Shown here: positions 32,333 through 43,722 of the stretch, one piece after another
Layout of the letters: each line of letters opens with the position of its first letter
Numbering within the stretch: the stretch's first letter is position 1
Assembly (NCBI GenBank): GCA_036563615.1
Contig: DATCMB010000014.1
Span: forward strand, 248,001-312,000
Direction of reading: 5' to 3'
DNA: 64,000 nt
Source of the DNA: Candidatus Binatia bacterium
Lineage (GTDB): Bacteria > Desulfobacterota > Binatia > UBA12015
Position numbers and translations under genes: made by a program
Notes under the pieces: model-generated
What the model was told of the DNA's origin: nothing
Seen by the model: only the letters and a program-made list of their open reading frames with translations
Databases searched by the model: none

Positions 32333-33807
32333 CTCGGCGCACCGTGCAGCGCGAGCTTCTCCTCGGCTTCCTCGACGATCTCGGTGGTGAGCGGCGCGGC
32401 GAGGTCGACGTGCAGCGGCACGAGCCCGACGTCGCCGAGCACGCGGTCCCAGGCGCGGCGCCGCTCGCCCTCGCGACGCTCGCCCGCCGCGCCGAAGCGC
32501 GCGTGCCAGGCCGAGCTGTCGACCACGGCGAGCACGCAGCCGCCGTTGGTCGCGCGCGCGAGCTCCTCGACGAAGCGTCCGTGCACCTCGCGCTCGGGCG
32601 ACTGCACGAGCCCGTAGACGACCACCGCGCACGCCGGCGGTCCGCCGTTGCCGATCGCCGGCGGCTCGTCGCCGTAGGCGAGCGTCGGCAGGATCTGGAC
32701 GTCGGCGCGCAGCCCGAAGACGTCGTGCAGCAGCTCGCGCAGCGTGTCGGCCTCGCGGCCGCCGACGCCGTAGCTGTAGGGCAGCACGTCGATGCGCGTG
32801 CCGGCGCCGCGGTCGGGCGCGAGCAGCACGCGGAACGAGCCGGCGAGCGGCTCGACCGGCAGCGCGCGCGACTGCCGGCGCTCGCGCCACAGCGCGAGCG
32901 CCGCGAGCACCGAGCGCGGCAGCAGGACGACGAGCAGCGCGGTCGTCGCCCAGAGGTGGATCCAGGTCGCGGCCGCGTCCGAGCCGTCCGGCGCGCGGAT
33001 CGCCTCGAGCTCGCTCGGCGTCGGCAGCGCGACGCCGAGCAGCGCCGCCGCCGGTCCGAGGACCGCGCGCAGCAGCACCGACGCCGCCTCCGGGCCGATG
33101 AAGGTGCTCTCCCAGGTCGCGCGGTACTCGAAGGTGAGGCCGCGCACGTACATGCCGACGATCGCGCCCAGGACGAGGCACGCGGCGCCGAGGTGCAGCG
33201 TCGCGCGCACCCGCGTCGCGACCAGCGGCGCGGCGACCGGCGCCCAGCTCTGCCAGTACGAGCGCAGCGCGCGCGTCACGATGGTCGACTTCGCGGTGTC
33301 GCGGACGCGGACCCGGCGCAGCGAGTGCTCGGCGAAGAAGCTCGCGATCGAGCCGAGGACGCCGCGCCAGCCGCCGGTGCGGTCCGACGCCTCGCCGCGC
33401 CGTCCGCGCAGCAGGCGTCCCACGGCGCCGGCCACGACGACGGCGTACACCAGCACGTTCCAGGCGAGCAGCGCGAGCAGCGGGAAGGCGAGCAGGTTGA
33501 TGCGCCGCTCGGGGCCGAGCTCGTTGCTCGCGAGGCCGACGACGAACGACACCAGCGGCAGCCAGAGCAGCAGGCGCAGCGGGACACGCGTCGCCCGCCG
33601 GACGGCCCCCAGACCGGGCACCGCCGGCTCGAGGCGGGCAAGCAGATGGTCGGCCCGCTGCGCGGCCTGCGACTCTGGCGACCCGCCCGCGGCTCGCGCC
33701 GCCTCGGTGGCCTCCTGCCGATCGCGGGCGGACAGCAGAACGCCTTGCGGGTCCGCCTCTTCGAAGGCGCGCGCGAGGACGACGGCCTGGGCTTCGAGCT
33801 CGCGCAT
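32329..33807 (-). CDS. DUF2868-type membrane protein
   Basis: A 492-aa protein with an N-terminal helical region ([19 protein letters not shown]), about four membrane helices ([71 protein letters not shown]) and a soluble C-terminal domain of about 170 residues with an alternating alpha/beta pattern ([19 protein letters not shown]). ATG 33807 is chosen over the open frame up to 33903: GGGGGAG lies just upstream, the family begins here, and the start then no longer overlaps the divergent rsgA gene. The 3' end overlaps the GTPase gene by 4 bp. Confidence 0.8.
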   Translation of the reverse strand: MRELEAQAVVLARAFEEADPQGVLLSARDRQEATEAARAAGGSPESQAAQRADHLLARLEPAVPGLGAVRRATRVPLRLLLWLPLVSFVVGLASNELGPERRINLLAFPLLALLAWNVLVYAVVVAGAVGRLLRGRRGEASDRTGGWRGVLGSIASFFAEHSLRRVRVRDTAKSTIVTRALRSYWQSWAPVAAPLVATRVRATLHLGAACLVLGAIVGMYVRGLTFEYRATWESTFIGPEAASVLLRAVLGPAAALLGVALPTPSELEAIRAPDGSDAAATWIHLWATTALLVVLLPRSVLAALALWRERRQSRALPVEPLAGSFRVLLAPDRGAGTRIDVLPYSYGVGGREADTLRELLHDVFGLRADVQILPTLAYGDEPPAIGNGGPPACAVVVYGLVQSPEREVHGRFVEELARATNGGCVLAVVDSSAWHARFGAAGERREGERRRAWDRVLGDVGLVPLHVDLAAPLTTEIVEEAEEKLALHGAPR

Positions 33808-33866
33808 CACGGACGCCTCCCCCGTGTACACAACGGCTGGCAGCCCGGGCAATGTGAGGCGCTCGC

Positions 33867-34952
33867 GTGCTAACCGCATGGGCGTTGGCACGCGATCTCG
33901 CAACGCTCGGCTGGGAGCCGTTCTTCGCAGAGCAGCTTCGAGGCGACGACGCCCGTCTGTCGCCCGCCCGGGTCATCGCGGAGCAGCGCGGAGCCTATCG
34001 CATCCTCGGGGCCGACGACGTCGAGACCTGGGCCGTCGTGCCGGGCCGCCTGCGGCGGCTGGCGGACCCGCTCGGGCTGCCGGCGGTCGGCGACTGGGTG
34101 CTCGTCCGCCGGCGCGTCAACGACACGCGCGCGATGATCGAGCGCGTCCTCGACCGACGCTCCGCCTTCACGCGGCGCGCGGCCGGGCAGGACGTGCCGC
34201 AGGTCGTCGCCGCGAACGTCGACGTGGTGCTGATCGTGACGTCGATGAACCGCGACCTGAACCCGCGGCGGCTCGAGCGCTACTTGACGCTGGCCTGGAA
34301 CAGCGGTGCGGCCCCCGCGATCGTGCTCAGCAAGGCGGATCTGTGCAGCGACAGCGCACCGATCCTCGCCGAGGTCGCGAAGGTCGCGCCCGAGGTGCCG
34401 CTGCACGTGGTGAGCGCCGTCGACGGGCGCGGGCTCGCCGAGCTCGAGGCGTACGTCGGGCCCGGGCGCACCGCGGTGCTGCTGGGCTCGTCGGGCGTCG
34501 GCAAGTCGACGCTGGTCAACGCGCTCGCCGGACGCGAGATCCAGGCCGTCGGCGAGACGCTGCCCGACGACCGCGGCCGCCACACGACGACCTCGCGCCA
34601 GCTCGTCTTCCTGCCCTCGGGCGGCATGATCATCGACACGCCGGGCATGCGCGAGGTCGGTCTGGTCGGCGACGAGGAAGGGCTCGAGCGCGCGTTCGGC
34701 GACGTGGTCGAGATCGCGGCGCGCTGCCGCTTCCGCGACTGCCGCCACCAGACCGAGCCCGGCTGCGCGCTCCGCGAAGCGCTCGCGAGCGGCGCGCTCT
34801 CGCGCGAGCGCTGGGAGAGCTACCTCAAGCTGCAGCAGGAGCTCTCGCTGCAGGCGACGCTCGCCGACCAGGACGAGGCGCGGCGCGCGCGCTCGCGCGG
34901 CCGGCGCCCGCGCCCCGGCCTGAACCCGGCGCCCCCGCACCGTCGGCGGTAG
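33867..34952 (+). CDS. rsgA: Ribosome biogenesis GTPase RsgA
   Basis: A 361-aa circularly permuted GTPase that helps mature the 30S ribosomal subunit. Seen: an OB-like N-terminal domain ([11 protein letters not shown]), then the permuted order G4 LSKADL, G1 GSSGVGKST and G3 DTPGMRE, and a zinc motif C-x4-C-x-H-x5-C ([14 protein letters not shown]). The C-terminus is Arg/Pro-rich. GTG 33867 is the only sensible start; no Shine-Dalgarno is evident. Divergent from the DUF2868 gene with about 60 bp between the chosen starts. Confidence 0.95.
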   Translation: MLTAWALARDLATLGWEPFFAEQLRGDDARLSPARVIAEQRGAYRILGADDVETWAVVPGRLRRLADPLGLPAVGDWVLVRRRVNDTRAMIERVLDRRSAFTRRAAGQDVPQVVAANVDVVLIVTSMNRDLNPRRLERYLTLAWNSGAAPAIVLSKADLCSDSAPILAEVAKVAPEVPLHVVSAVDGRGLAELEAYVGPGRTAVLLGSSGVGKSTLVNALAGREIQAVGETLPDDRGRHTTTSRQLVFLPSGGMIIDTPGMREVGLVGDEEGLERAFGDVVEIAARCRFRDCRHQTEPGCALREALASGALSRERWESYLKLQQELSLQATLADQDEARRARSRGRRPRPGLNPAPPHRRR

Positions 34953-34980
34953 CGCGTCGGCGGCCGACCCGCGGCGCTCG

Positions 34981-34998
34981 CCGCCGGCGCGCCGGCGG
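34981..34998. terminator. Perfect 18-bp GC palindrome after rsgA
   Basis: CCGCCGGCG followed by CGCCGGCGG, 29 bp beyond the rsgA stop. Likely acts as an RNA hairpin stop between rsgA and the glucose-6-phosphate isomerase gene. No T-tract. Confidence 0.35.
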
Positions 34999-35053
34999 AC
35001 GCGCGTGCGGCCGCGACGGCGTGGGCACCAATCCGAGCGACGGGCTAACGACC

Positions 35054-35080
35054 TTGGCCCACCGCAACGATGGTGATAAT
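35054..35080 (+). promoter_or_regulatory. Candidate sigma70 promoter of pgi
   Basis: TTGGCC (35054-35059) and GATAAT (35075-35080), 15 nt apart; moving the -35 upstream by one or two bases gives a better 16-17 nt spacer. The leader of about 36 nt contains the GGGGAGGGG ribosome site of ATG 35123. Confidence 0.4.
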
Positions 35081-35122
35081 CGGCGCAGTCGCGCCACGAG
35101 GTGGCACGGGGAGGGGCGAGCG

Positions 35123-36904
<1,782 letters not shown>

Positions 36905-36906
36905 GC

Positions 36907-38292
36907 ATGGGGAGTGACCGTCCGCGCGCGCGGGACGCGGGGGAGGAGAAGGAGGAGCGGCCGGCGGCGCTCGCCGCGGGCGACGAGACGGACGAGCTGC
37001 CCCCGGGCTTCGCCGGGTGGCGCGAGACGATCTTCTCGCTCGCCGCCTGGCGGCGTCACGTCGTGTGGCTCGTCGCGGCGCTGCTCTCCGGCGGCGGCGC
37101 CCTGCTCTTCCACTTCGCGGACTCGTGGGGCGCCGAGCTGATCGACCGCCTGCACGCGGTCTCGCCGTGGATCCCGTTCGCGATGGTGTCGCTCGGGATG
37201 GTCGTGCTCTGCCAGCTGCGCGACCACCTCTTCCCCGGCACCGACGGCACCGGCATCCCGCAGGCGATCGCGGCGCTCAAGTCGAAGGACGAGGCGGCGC
37301 GCGCGCACGTGCTGTCGCTGCGCGTCGCGATCGGCAAGATGATCCTGCTCGTGCTCGCGCTCGGGCTCGGTCCGACGATCGGACGCGAGGGACCGTCGGT
37401 GCACGTCGGCGCGTGCTTCATGTACCTCGCGCGCCGCTTCGCCGCGTTCCCGCGCCACCTGCTCGACCGCGGGCTGATCCTCGCCGGCGGCGCGGCCGGC
37501 ATCGCGGCCGCGTTCAACGCGCCGGTCGCGGGCGTGATGTTCGCGTTCGAGGAGATCGGGCGCTCGTTCGAGAAGGCGAACGCGAGCGTCATCGTGCGCA
37601 CTGCGATCGTCGCCTGCCTGGTGTCGATCGTCGTCTTCGGCGACTACCTGTTCTACGGCCGCGTCGAGGCGTCGCTCACGACGCTCGAGGAGTGGCTGTG
37701 GGTGCCGGTGATCGGCGTCGTCGGCGGCTTCCTGGGCGGCGCCTTCTCGCAGGCGCTGGTGTGGGTGTCGCCGCGCTACGGACGCCTCTACCGCGCGCGA
37801 CCGCTCCTCTGGGCGCTCGCGCTGGGCCTCGGGCTCGGCGCGCTCGGGCTCGCGTCGAACGGCATGTCCTACGGCAGCGGCTACCCCGAAGCGGAGCGCA
37901 TCCTGATGCGCGGCGAGGACATGCCGTGGTGGTTCCTGCCGACGCACGCCGCGGCGAGCTTCTTGACGCTGGTGAGCGCGATCCCGGGCGGGCTCTTCGA
38001 CCCGAGCCTCACGACCGGTGCGGCGCTCGGTCAGCTCGCGGCGCCGTTCGTGTCCGTGCTCGACCGCCAGGAGACCGTGCTGCTCTTCATGGTGTCGTTC
38101 TTCTGCGGCGTCGTGCAGAGCCCGATCACGTCGGCGGTGATCCTGGTCGAGATGACGTCGGCGCGCTTCTTCACGCTGCCGCTGCTCGTCGCCGCGATCC
38201 TCGCCTACGAGGCGTCGCGGCTCGTGTGCCGCACGGCGCTCTACGAGGCGCTCGCCGAGGGCTTCCTCGCGCGCATGCGCGGCACGGCGTGA
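36907..38292 (+). CDS. CLC-family chloride channel or antiporter
   Basis: A 461-aa membrane protein of the CLC family. Seen: GTGIPQ (114-119) in place of GSGIP, the gating-glutamate motif GREGPSVHVG with Glu161, FNAPVAGVMFAFEE with Glu215/Glu216 at the place of the internal proton glutamate of CLC-ec1, and GGLFDPSL. Keeping both glutamates suggests Cl-/H+ exchange rather than a passive channel. No CBS domains. A charged cytosolic N-terminus precedes the first helix. It starts 2 bp after the pgi stop, so the two are very likely co-transcribed. Confidence 0.9.
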   Translation: MGSDRPRARDAGEEKEERPAALAAGDETDELPPGFAGWRETIFSLAAWRRHVVWLVAALLSGGGALLFHFADSWGAELIDRLHAVSPWIPFAMVSLGMVVLCQLRDHLFPGTDGTGIPQAIAALKSKDEAARAHVLSLRVAIGKMILLVLALGLGPTIGREGPSVHVGACFMYLARRFAAFPRHLLDRGLILAGGAAGIAAAFNAPVAGVMFAFEEIGRSFEKANASVIVRTAIVACLVSIVVFGDYLFYGRVEASLTTLEEWLWVPVIGVVGGFLGGAFSQALVWVSPRYGRLYRARPLLWALALGLGLGALGLASNGMSYGSGYPEAERILMRGEDMPWWFLPTHAAASFLTLVSAIPGGLFDPSLTTGAALGQLAAPFVSVLDRQETVLLFMVSFFCGVVQSPITSAVILVEMTSARFFTLPLLVAAILAYEASRLVCRTALYEALAEGFLARMRGTA

Positions 38293-38364
38293 GCGACGCT
38301 CTTCCTTTGGGTCGCGCAGCGGTGTTTCCTCGCGCGATCGGAAGGATCCGCACAGGAGGGCGCC

Positions 38365-38994
38365 ATGCTGACGGTTCACCACCTCAACAACTCCCGCTCG
38401 CAGCGCATCCTCTGGCTTCTCGAGGAGCTCGGCGTGCCGTACGAGATCAAGCACTACAAGCGGATGGAGCCGCTGCCGCTCGCGCCGCCGGAGCTCAAGG
38501 AAGTGCACCCGCTCGGCAAGTCGCCGGTGGTGACCGACGACGGCGTCACGGTCGCCGAGTCCGGCGCGATCGTCGAGTACCTGCTCGACACGTACGGCGG
38601 CGGACGCCTGCGTCCCACACCCGGCACGCCGGAGCACGTACAGTACGTCCAGTGGATGCACTACGCCGAGGGCTCGGCGATGGTGCCGCTGCTGCTCGCG
38701 CTCTACGCGGGCATGCTCGGCGACGGCGCCGCACCGCTGAAGCCCTACATCGACGGCGAGATCACGAAGCACCTGTCCTACATCGAGGATGCGGTGCGCG
38801 GCCGGAGCTTCCTCGTCGGCAACGACCTCACCGGCGCCGACGTGATGGTCAGCTTCCCGCTCGAGGCGGCGGACGCCGGCGGACGTCTCGCGGGACACGC
38901 GGAGCTGCGCCGCTACCTCGACGCCCTGCACGCGCGTCCGGCGTACAAGCGCGCGCTCGAGAAGGGCGGACCGTACCAGCTCATGGCGCGCTGA
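38365..38994 (+). CDS. Glutathione S-transferase
   Basis: A 209-aa GST with a thioredoxin-like N-terminal domain and a helical C-terminal domain. The candidate catalytic Ser lies in NNSRSQRILWLLEELG, the cis-Pro in GKSPVV, and the glutathione-binding ES pair in VAESGAIVEYLLD. An AGGAGGG ribosome site precedes ATG 38365. It conjugates or reduces electrophiles or peroxides with glutathione; the substrate is not readable. It is one of three GST genes within 5.3 kb. Confidence 0.92.
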   Translation: MLTVHHLNNSRSQRILWLLEELGVPYEIKHYKRMEPLPLAPPELKEVHPLGKSPVVTDDGVTVAESGAIVEYLLDTYGGGRLRPTPGTPEHVQYVQWMHYAEGSAMVPLLLALYAGMLGDGAAPLKPYIDGEITKHLSYIEDAVRGRSFLVGNDLTGADVMVSFPLEAADAGGRLAGHAELRRYLDALHARPAYKRALEKGGPYQLMAR

Positions 38995-39146
38995 CGCGCG
39001 ACGCCGATCGACCGCGGCTCGCGCGTTCGCGCGCGGCGCGGGACTCGGTGCGCGCTGCGCGGCCGCGGGCGAGCGCCGCACGATGGCCTGCCCGCGCGGC
39101 GCGGCGGAATGCCGTCGCGCGCCTGCTCGCTTACGCACATTCACGC

Positions 39147-39152
39147 TAGACT
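39147..39152 (+). promoter_or_regulatory. -10-like TAGACT box of the MgtC/DUF4010 gene
   Basis: TAGACT begins 15 nt upstream of ATG 39162; no Shine-Dalgarno lies between. Confidence 0.4.
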
Positions 39153-39161
39153 CGCGCGCCC

Positions 39162-40442
39162 ATGCAGGAAGGCCTCGTCCTCGACCCGCACGCCGCGCGC
39201 GACTTCGCGATCGCGCTGCTGATCGGCGCGCTCATCGGCATCGAGCGCGAGAAGCGCAAGCACGACGAGGGCGTCGGCGAGGTCGGCGGCATCCGCACCT
39301 TCATCCTGTTCAGCCAGGTGGGCGCGCTCGCCGCCTGGGTCTCGCGCGAGCTCGCGAGCCCGTGGCCGTTCGCGCTCGCGGTGCTCGGCGTCACGCTCGT
39401 CATCGCCGCGTCGGTGGTCGCGCACGCGACGCGCGGCGACGCGGACATCGGCCTCACCACCGAGGCCGCGGCGCTCGTCACCACGCTGCTCGGTGGGGCG
39501 GCGCTGTTCGGCTTTCCGCAGCTCGCCGGCGCGCTCGGCATCCTCACCGCGGCGCTGCTCGCCTTCAAGCAGCCGATCCACGGCTTCATCGGCAAGCTCG
39601 ACCTCGAGGACCTGTACGCGGGGCTGAAGCTGCTGATCGCGAGCTTCATCGTCCTGCCGCTGCTGCCCAACGAGGCGCTCGACCCGTGGGGCGCGCTGAA
39701 CCCGTACCACCTGTGGCTGCTGGTGGTGCTGATCTCGGGGCTGTCGCTGCTCGGCTACGTCGCCGTGCGCGTGCTCGGCACCGGACGCGGCACGGCGCTC
39801 ACCGGGTTCTTCGGCGGGCTCGCGTCGTCGACGGCGGTGACGCTGAGCTTCGCGCGCCGCAGCCGCGAGCTCGACGATCGCACCCACCTCGACGCGCTGA
39901 CCGCCGGCATCCTGCTCGCGTGGATGATGATGTTCGGGCGCGTGCTGGTGGAGGTCGCGGTCGTGCACCCTGCCCTGCTGCCGCAAGTCGCGGCGCCACA
40001 GGTCGCGATGCTGATCGTCGCCGCGGGCGCCGCGTTCCTCTTCTATCGCCGCAGCTCCGGCGCGACGCGCGACGGCACCGAGGTGCTGCTGCGCAACCCG
40101 TTCAGCCTGACCGCCGCGATCCGCTTCGCGGCCTTCTTCGCGGTGGTGATGCTCGCCGTCGCGCTCGTGCAGCGCTACGCGCCCGGACGCGGCGAGCTCG
40201 CGGTCGCGGCGCTCGCCGGCTTGTCGGACGTCGACGCGATCACGCTGTCGATGGCGTCGCTCGCGAGCCGCGGCGGCGATCCGACGCTCGCCGCGCAGGC
40301 GATCACGGTCGCGACGTTCAGCAACACGCTCACCAAGTGCGCGTTCGTGCTGGTGCTGGGGTCGACCGGGTTCAAGCTGCGCATCGCGACGGCGACCGCA
40401 GCGGTGCTGCTCGCGGGCGCGGTCATGCTGGCGCTGGTTTGA
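39162..40442 (+). CDS. MgtC/SapB plus DUF4010 membrane protein
   Basis: A 426-aa polytopic protein with about 12 helices. The N-terminal third has the MgtC-like pattern ALLIGALIGIEREKRKH and GGIRTFILFSQVGALAAW; the remainder is the DUF4010 region, with TGFFGGLASSTAVTLSFARRS and LAGLSDVDAITLSMASLA. Fusions of this kind are common and their transport or regulatory role is unknown; an ion-related function is usually assumed. Stand-alone gene. Confidence 0.88.
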   Translation: MQEGLVLDPHAARDFAIALLIGALIGIEREKRKHDEGVGEVGGIRTFILFSQVGALAAWVSRELASPWPFALAVLGVTLVIAASVVAHATRGDADIGLTTEAAALVTTLLGGAALFGFPQLAGALGILTAALLAFKQPIHGFIGKLDLEDLYAGLKLLIASFIVLPLLPNEALDPWGALNPYHLWLLVVLISGLSLLGYVAVRVLGTGRGTALTGFFGGLASSTAVTLSFARRSRELDDRTHLDALTAGILLAWMMMFGRVLVEVAVVHPALLPQVAAPQVAMLIVAAGAAFLFYRRSSGATRDGTEVLLRNPFSLTAAIRFAAFFAVVMLAVALVQRYAPGRGELAVAALAGLSDVDAITLSMASLASRGGDPTLAAQAITVATFSNTLTKCAFVLVLGSTGFKLRIATATAAVLLAGAVMLALV

Positions 40443-40628
40443 CGCGCGCGCCGCGCGGCGCGTGCGGCACGACGCAGGCGGCGGGTCGTGCCATCGCACA
40501 CGCTCGAGAGGGCGGCCACCTTTGCGGCGCCCGCGACGACAGCGGCTCGACGCCCCGCTCCCCTGAGGTGGCAGGCTCTGTTACGACTGAACGCCCGCTC
40601 GCAGCGAGAGCGGCATGGGGGGACGCGC

Positions 40629-41375
40629 GTGCGACTGCTCGCTTTCACCTGCGGCTGGCTGACCGGCCCGACCGGGCTCTTTCTCGACGGCGAGCACGGG
40701 CGCCTGCGCGTGCCGGTGCCGACGTTCCTGATCGAGCACCCGCGCGGCACCGTGCTGTTCGACACCGGCCTCCACCCCGACGTGCAGCGCGACGCGCGGG
40801 CGCGGCTCGGCTTTCTCGCCGACGTCTTCGAGGTCGAGTTCGCGCCCGGCGAGGAGGTCGCAGCGCGGCTCGCGGCGCGCGACCTCGACCCGCAGCGCAT
40901 CGACCACGTCGTGCTCTCGCACCTGCACTTCGACCACGCGGGCGGACTCTCGACGATCCCGAACGCGCGCCTGGTCGTACAGCGCCGCGAGTGGGAAGCG
41001 GGTCACGACCCGGACCTCGCCGCCTCGCTGACCTTCGCCAAGGCGGACTTCGACCACGGCCACGACGTGCTACTGGTCGATGGCGAGCACGATCTCTTCG
41101 GCGACGGGCGCGTCGTCTGCCTGCCGACTCACGGCCACACGCCCGGTCACCAGTCGCTGCGCGTGCGCCTCGACTCGGGCGAGGTCGTGCTCACCGCCGA
41201 CGCCTGCTACCTGCGACGCACGCTCGAGCACGAGCACCTGCCCTCGCTCTCCTTCGACCGCGACGCCGCGCTCGCCTCCGTGCGCCGCCTGCGCGCGCTG
41301 CGCGACGCCGGCGCACGCATCGTCTTCGGGCACGATCCGGAAACGTGGAGCACGGTGCCGGAAGAGATGACGTGA
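40629..41375 (+). CDS. Metallo-beta-lactamase-fold hydrolase, AHL-lactonase-like
   Basis: A 248-aa MBL-fold enzyme with the dinuclear zinc motif HLHFDH (His98, His100, Asp102, His103), then His170 in HGHTPGH, Asp191 in LTADACY and a C-terminal FGHDPE. The size and motif spacing fit the N-acyl-homoserine-lactonase branch (AiiA/AttM), which opens the lactone ring of quorum signals; other lactones are possible. GTG 40629 is chosen because GGGGGGA lies 7 nt upstream and the domain begins at once; the open frame to 40488 has an atypical N-terminus. The cyclase gene follows after 7 bp. Confidence 0.85.
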   Translation: MRLLAFTCGWLTGPTGLFLDGEHGRLRVPVPTFLIEHPRGTVLFDTGLHPDVQRDARARLGFLADVFEVEFAPGEEVAARLAARDLDPQRIDHVVLSHLHFDHAGGLSTIPNARLVVQRREWEAGHDPDLAASLTFAKADFDHGHDVLLVDGEHDLFGDGRVVCLPTHGHTPGHQSLRVRLDSGEVVLTADACYLRRTLEHEHLPSLSFDRDAALASVRRLRALRDAGARIVFGHDPETWSTVPEEMT

Positions 41376-41382
41376 GCCGATC

Positions 41383-42354
41383 ATGGATGCGCACGATCCG
41401 CTCGGCCCGCTCGCCGATCTGCTGCTCGGCAAGCCCGAGCTGACCGCTCTCGACGTCGCGCGCGAGACCGGCCTCGATCTCGCGGAGAGCCGCAAGCTCT
41501 GGCGCGCCCTCGGCTTCCCGCCGGTCGGCGAGGAGGAGCGCGTCTTCACGCGCGTCGACGTCGAGGTGCTGCGCGCGGTGCGCACGCTGATCGAGGCCGA
41601 CGGCGTGCACCCGGACGACGTCGTGCAGGTGACGCGCGTGATCGGACAGGCGCTGCAGCGGGTCGCCGAGGCGCAGGTGTCGGCGGTGATGGAGCGCCTG
41701 CAGCGCGAGCGCCGGGAGCGGAGCGGGCGCGCACCGGCCGATCCGCTGCAGCGCGCGACCACGCTCGCCCCCGCGCTCGAGCAGTTCCTCGGCTACGTCT
41801 GGCGACGCCACCTGCTCGCGGCGCTGCGCTCGCGCCTCGCGACGCCGACCGCCACCGACGTGCCGCTCGCGGTCGGCTTCGCGGACCTCGTCGGCTTCAC
41901 CTCGCTCAGCCAGGCGATCGAGACCCGCGAGCTCGCGCGCATCGTCGACCGCTTCGAGGCCGTCGCCTACGAGCACATCCCCGAGCACGGCGGACGCATC
42001 GTCAAGATGATCGGCGACGGGGTGATGTTCGCGAGCGACGAGGAAGGTGTCGCCGCGGAGATCGCGCTGTCGCTCGCCGAGGCGTACCACGCGGAGCCGG
42101 AGCTGCCCGGCGTGCGCGTCGGACTCGCGAGCGGTCCGACGCTCGCGTGGGAAGGCGACCTCTACGGGCCGACGGTGAACCTCGCGAGCCGGCTCGCGAA
42201 CATCGCGCGTCCCAACACCGTGCTCGCCGGCGAAGCGCTCGGCGAGTCGCTGCGCGACGACCCGCGCTTCGAGCTCCGCCACCTGCGGCCGGTCCAGCTG
42301 CAGGGCATCGGTCGGGTGCGGCCGTGGGTCGTGCGCCGGAGGAGGAAGCGATGA
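41383..42354 (+). CDS. Class III adenylate cyclase, Rv1264-like
   Basis: A 323-aa cytosolic cyclase. Residues 1 to about 140 resemble the autoinhibitory, pH-sensing regulatory domain of mycobacterial Rv1264 (TALDVARETGLDLAESRKLW, VFTRVDVEVLRAV). The catalytic domain shows both metal Asp (VGFADLVGFTS and IGDG), the purine-specifying Lys in RIVKMIGDG and Asp in EGDLYG, and the transition-state Asn/Arg in VNLASRLAN, all fitting ATP. It should make cAMP as a homodimer. The stop overlaps the next ATG (ATGA), coupling it to a GST gene. No cAMP-receptor gene is visible nearby. Confidence 0.92.
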   Translation: MDAHDPLGPLADLLLGKPELTALDVARETGLDLAESRKLWRALGFPPVGEEERVFTRVDVEVLRAVRTLIEADGVHPDDVVQVTRVIGQALQRVAEAQVSAVMERLQRERRERSGRAPADPLQRATTLAPALEQFLGYVWRRHLLAALRSRLATPTATDVPLAVGFADLVGFTSLSQAIETRELARIVDRFEAVAYEHIPEHGGRIVKMIGDGVMFASDEEGVAAEIALSLAEAYHAEPELPGVRVGLASGPTLAWEGDLYGPTVNLASRLANIARPNTVLAGEALGESLRDDPRFELRHLRPVQLQGIGRVRPWVVRRRRKR

Positions 42355-42926
42355 AGCTGTACTTCAACCCACACAGCCGCGCCGTGGTCGCGAAGTGGAT
42401 GCTCGACGAGTGCGGCGCGGACTACGAGCTGGTGACGATCGACCTGCAGAAGCGCGAGCACAAGACGCCCGAGTTCCTCGCCATCAACCCGGCGGGCAAG
42501 ATCCCGGCGCTGGTCGACGGCGAGGCGCGGCTCTTCGAGAACGGCGCGATCGTCATGTACCTCGCCGACAAGTTTCCGCAGGCGAAGCTCGCGCCGACGC
42601 TCGACGACCCGCGGCGCGGCCGCTGGCTGTCGCTGATGGTCTACGCGGTGGCGCAGCTCGAGCCCGCGATGGTCGACCGCATGCTCGGCGTCGAGACGCC
42701 GCCGCAGCGCGGCTGGACCGACCTCGAGACCGCGAAGGACGTGGTCGAGCGCGAGCTCGGCGAGGGGCCGTTCCTGTTCGGCGACTGGTTCACCGCGGCC
42801 GACCTGCTGATCGGCTCGATGTTCATCTGGAAGCGGCTCTGGGACCAGACGCCCGAGCGCCCGAAGCTCGAGGCGTACGTCGAGCGGCTACTGCAGCGTC
42901 CGGCGGCGCCGCGCTTGGGCAGCTAG
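42351..42926 (+). CDS. Glutathione S-transferase, coupled to the cyclase gene
   Basis: A 191-aa GST: N-terminal thioredoxin fold with PHSRAVVAKWMLDE at the catalytic turn, GKIPALV with the cis-Pro and FENGAIVMYLAD at the glutathione site; short helical C-terminal domain. Its ATG lies in ATGA shared with the cyclase stop, and a GGAGGAGG ribosome site is embedded in the cyclase coding end, so translation should follow the cyclase. It is short for the family because the C-terminus stops soon after the last core helix. Confidence 0.9.
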   Translation: MKLYFNPHSRAVVAKWMLDECGADYELVTIDLQKREHKTPEFLAINPAGKIPALVDGEARLFENGAIVMYLADKFPQAKLAPTLDDPRRGRWLSLMVYAVAQLEPAMVDRMLGVETPPQRGWTDLETAKDVVERELGEGPFLFGDWFTAADLLIGSMFIWKRLWDQTPERPKLEAYVERLLQRPAAPRLGS

Positions 42927-42936
42927 GCCGAGCGAC

Positions 42937-43671
42937 CTACAGCAGCCCGCCCGGGGGCGCCGGGCGCGCGCGCTGGTTGTAGAGCAGCTTGCGCACGCGC
43001 TCGCGCTCCTCGGGCGAGAGCTTCGAGACGTCCGTGCTCCAGTCCGCGCCGACCGCCATGCCGCGCTGCACGGCGGGACGCGCCGAGAGCTCGTCGAGCC
43101 AGCGCTTGACGTACGGGAACTCCTCGATGTCCTGCCCGAAGCCCTTCCAGCCGACCGCCCACGGATACGAGATCATGTCGGCGATCGTGTACTCGTCGCC
43201 GGCCAGGTAGCGGCGGTCCCAGAGGCGGTTGTTCATCACGCCGAAGAGGCGGTTCACCTCGTCGGTGAAGCGGCGGATGGCGTACGACTGGTCGCCGTGC
43301 TCCGGGCCGAGGCGGCGGAAGTGACCGCACTCGCCGCTCTTCGGGCCCTGGTTGGCCATCTGCCACATCACCCACTGCTCGACCTCGACGCGGCGGCGCA
43401 CGTCCTGCGGGTAGAAGCGTCCGGCCTTGCGCGCGAGGTACATCATGATCGCGCCGGACTCGAAGACCGAGATCGGCGGACCGCCGTCCTCGGGCTCGTG
43501 GTCGACGATCGCCGGCATGCGGTTGTTCGGCGAGATCTTGAGGAACTCCTCCTTGAACTGATCGCCCTCGCCGATCCGGCAGGGCACGACCCGATAGGGG
43601 ATGCCGAGCTCCTCGAGCAGGATCGTGACCTTCTTGCCGTTCGGCGTCGGCCAGTAGTGCACGTCGATCAT
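42937..43671 (-). CDS. Nu-class glutathione S-transferase (YfcG/YghU-like)
   Basis: A 244-aa GST whose N-terminus, TPNGKKVTILLEELG, has the Thr and Asn used by nu-class enzymes for disulfide-bond reduction with two glutathiones. NNRMPAIVD (cis-Pro) and FESGAIMMYLARK complete the glutathione site; the long C-terminal domain fits YfcG. It converges with the previous GST gene with a 10-bp gap. Start at ATG 43671, with TAATGC 12 nt upstream as a weak -10 candidate. Confidence 0.9.
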   Translation of the reverse strand: MIDVHYWPTPNGKKVTILLEELGIPYRVVPCRIGEGDQFKEEFLKISPNNRMPAIVDHEPEDGGPPISVFESGAIMMYLARKAGRFYPQDVRRRVEVEQWVMWQMANQGPKSGECGHFRRLGPEHGDQSYAIRRFTDEVNRLFGVMNNRLWDRRYLAGDEYTIADMISYPWAVGWKGFGQDIEEFPYVKRWLDELSARPAVQRGMAVGADWSTDVSKLSPEERERVRKLLYNQRARPAPPGGLL

Positions 43672-43722
43672 GGTCGTGCATTACGACCGAGCGGCGAAGT
43701 CGAGTCCACGGCCGCGGCGCGC

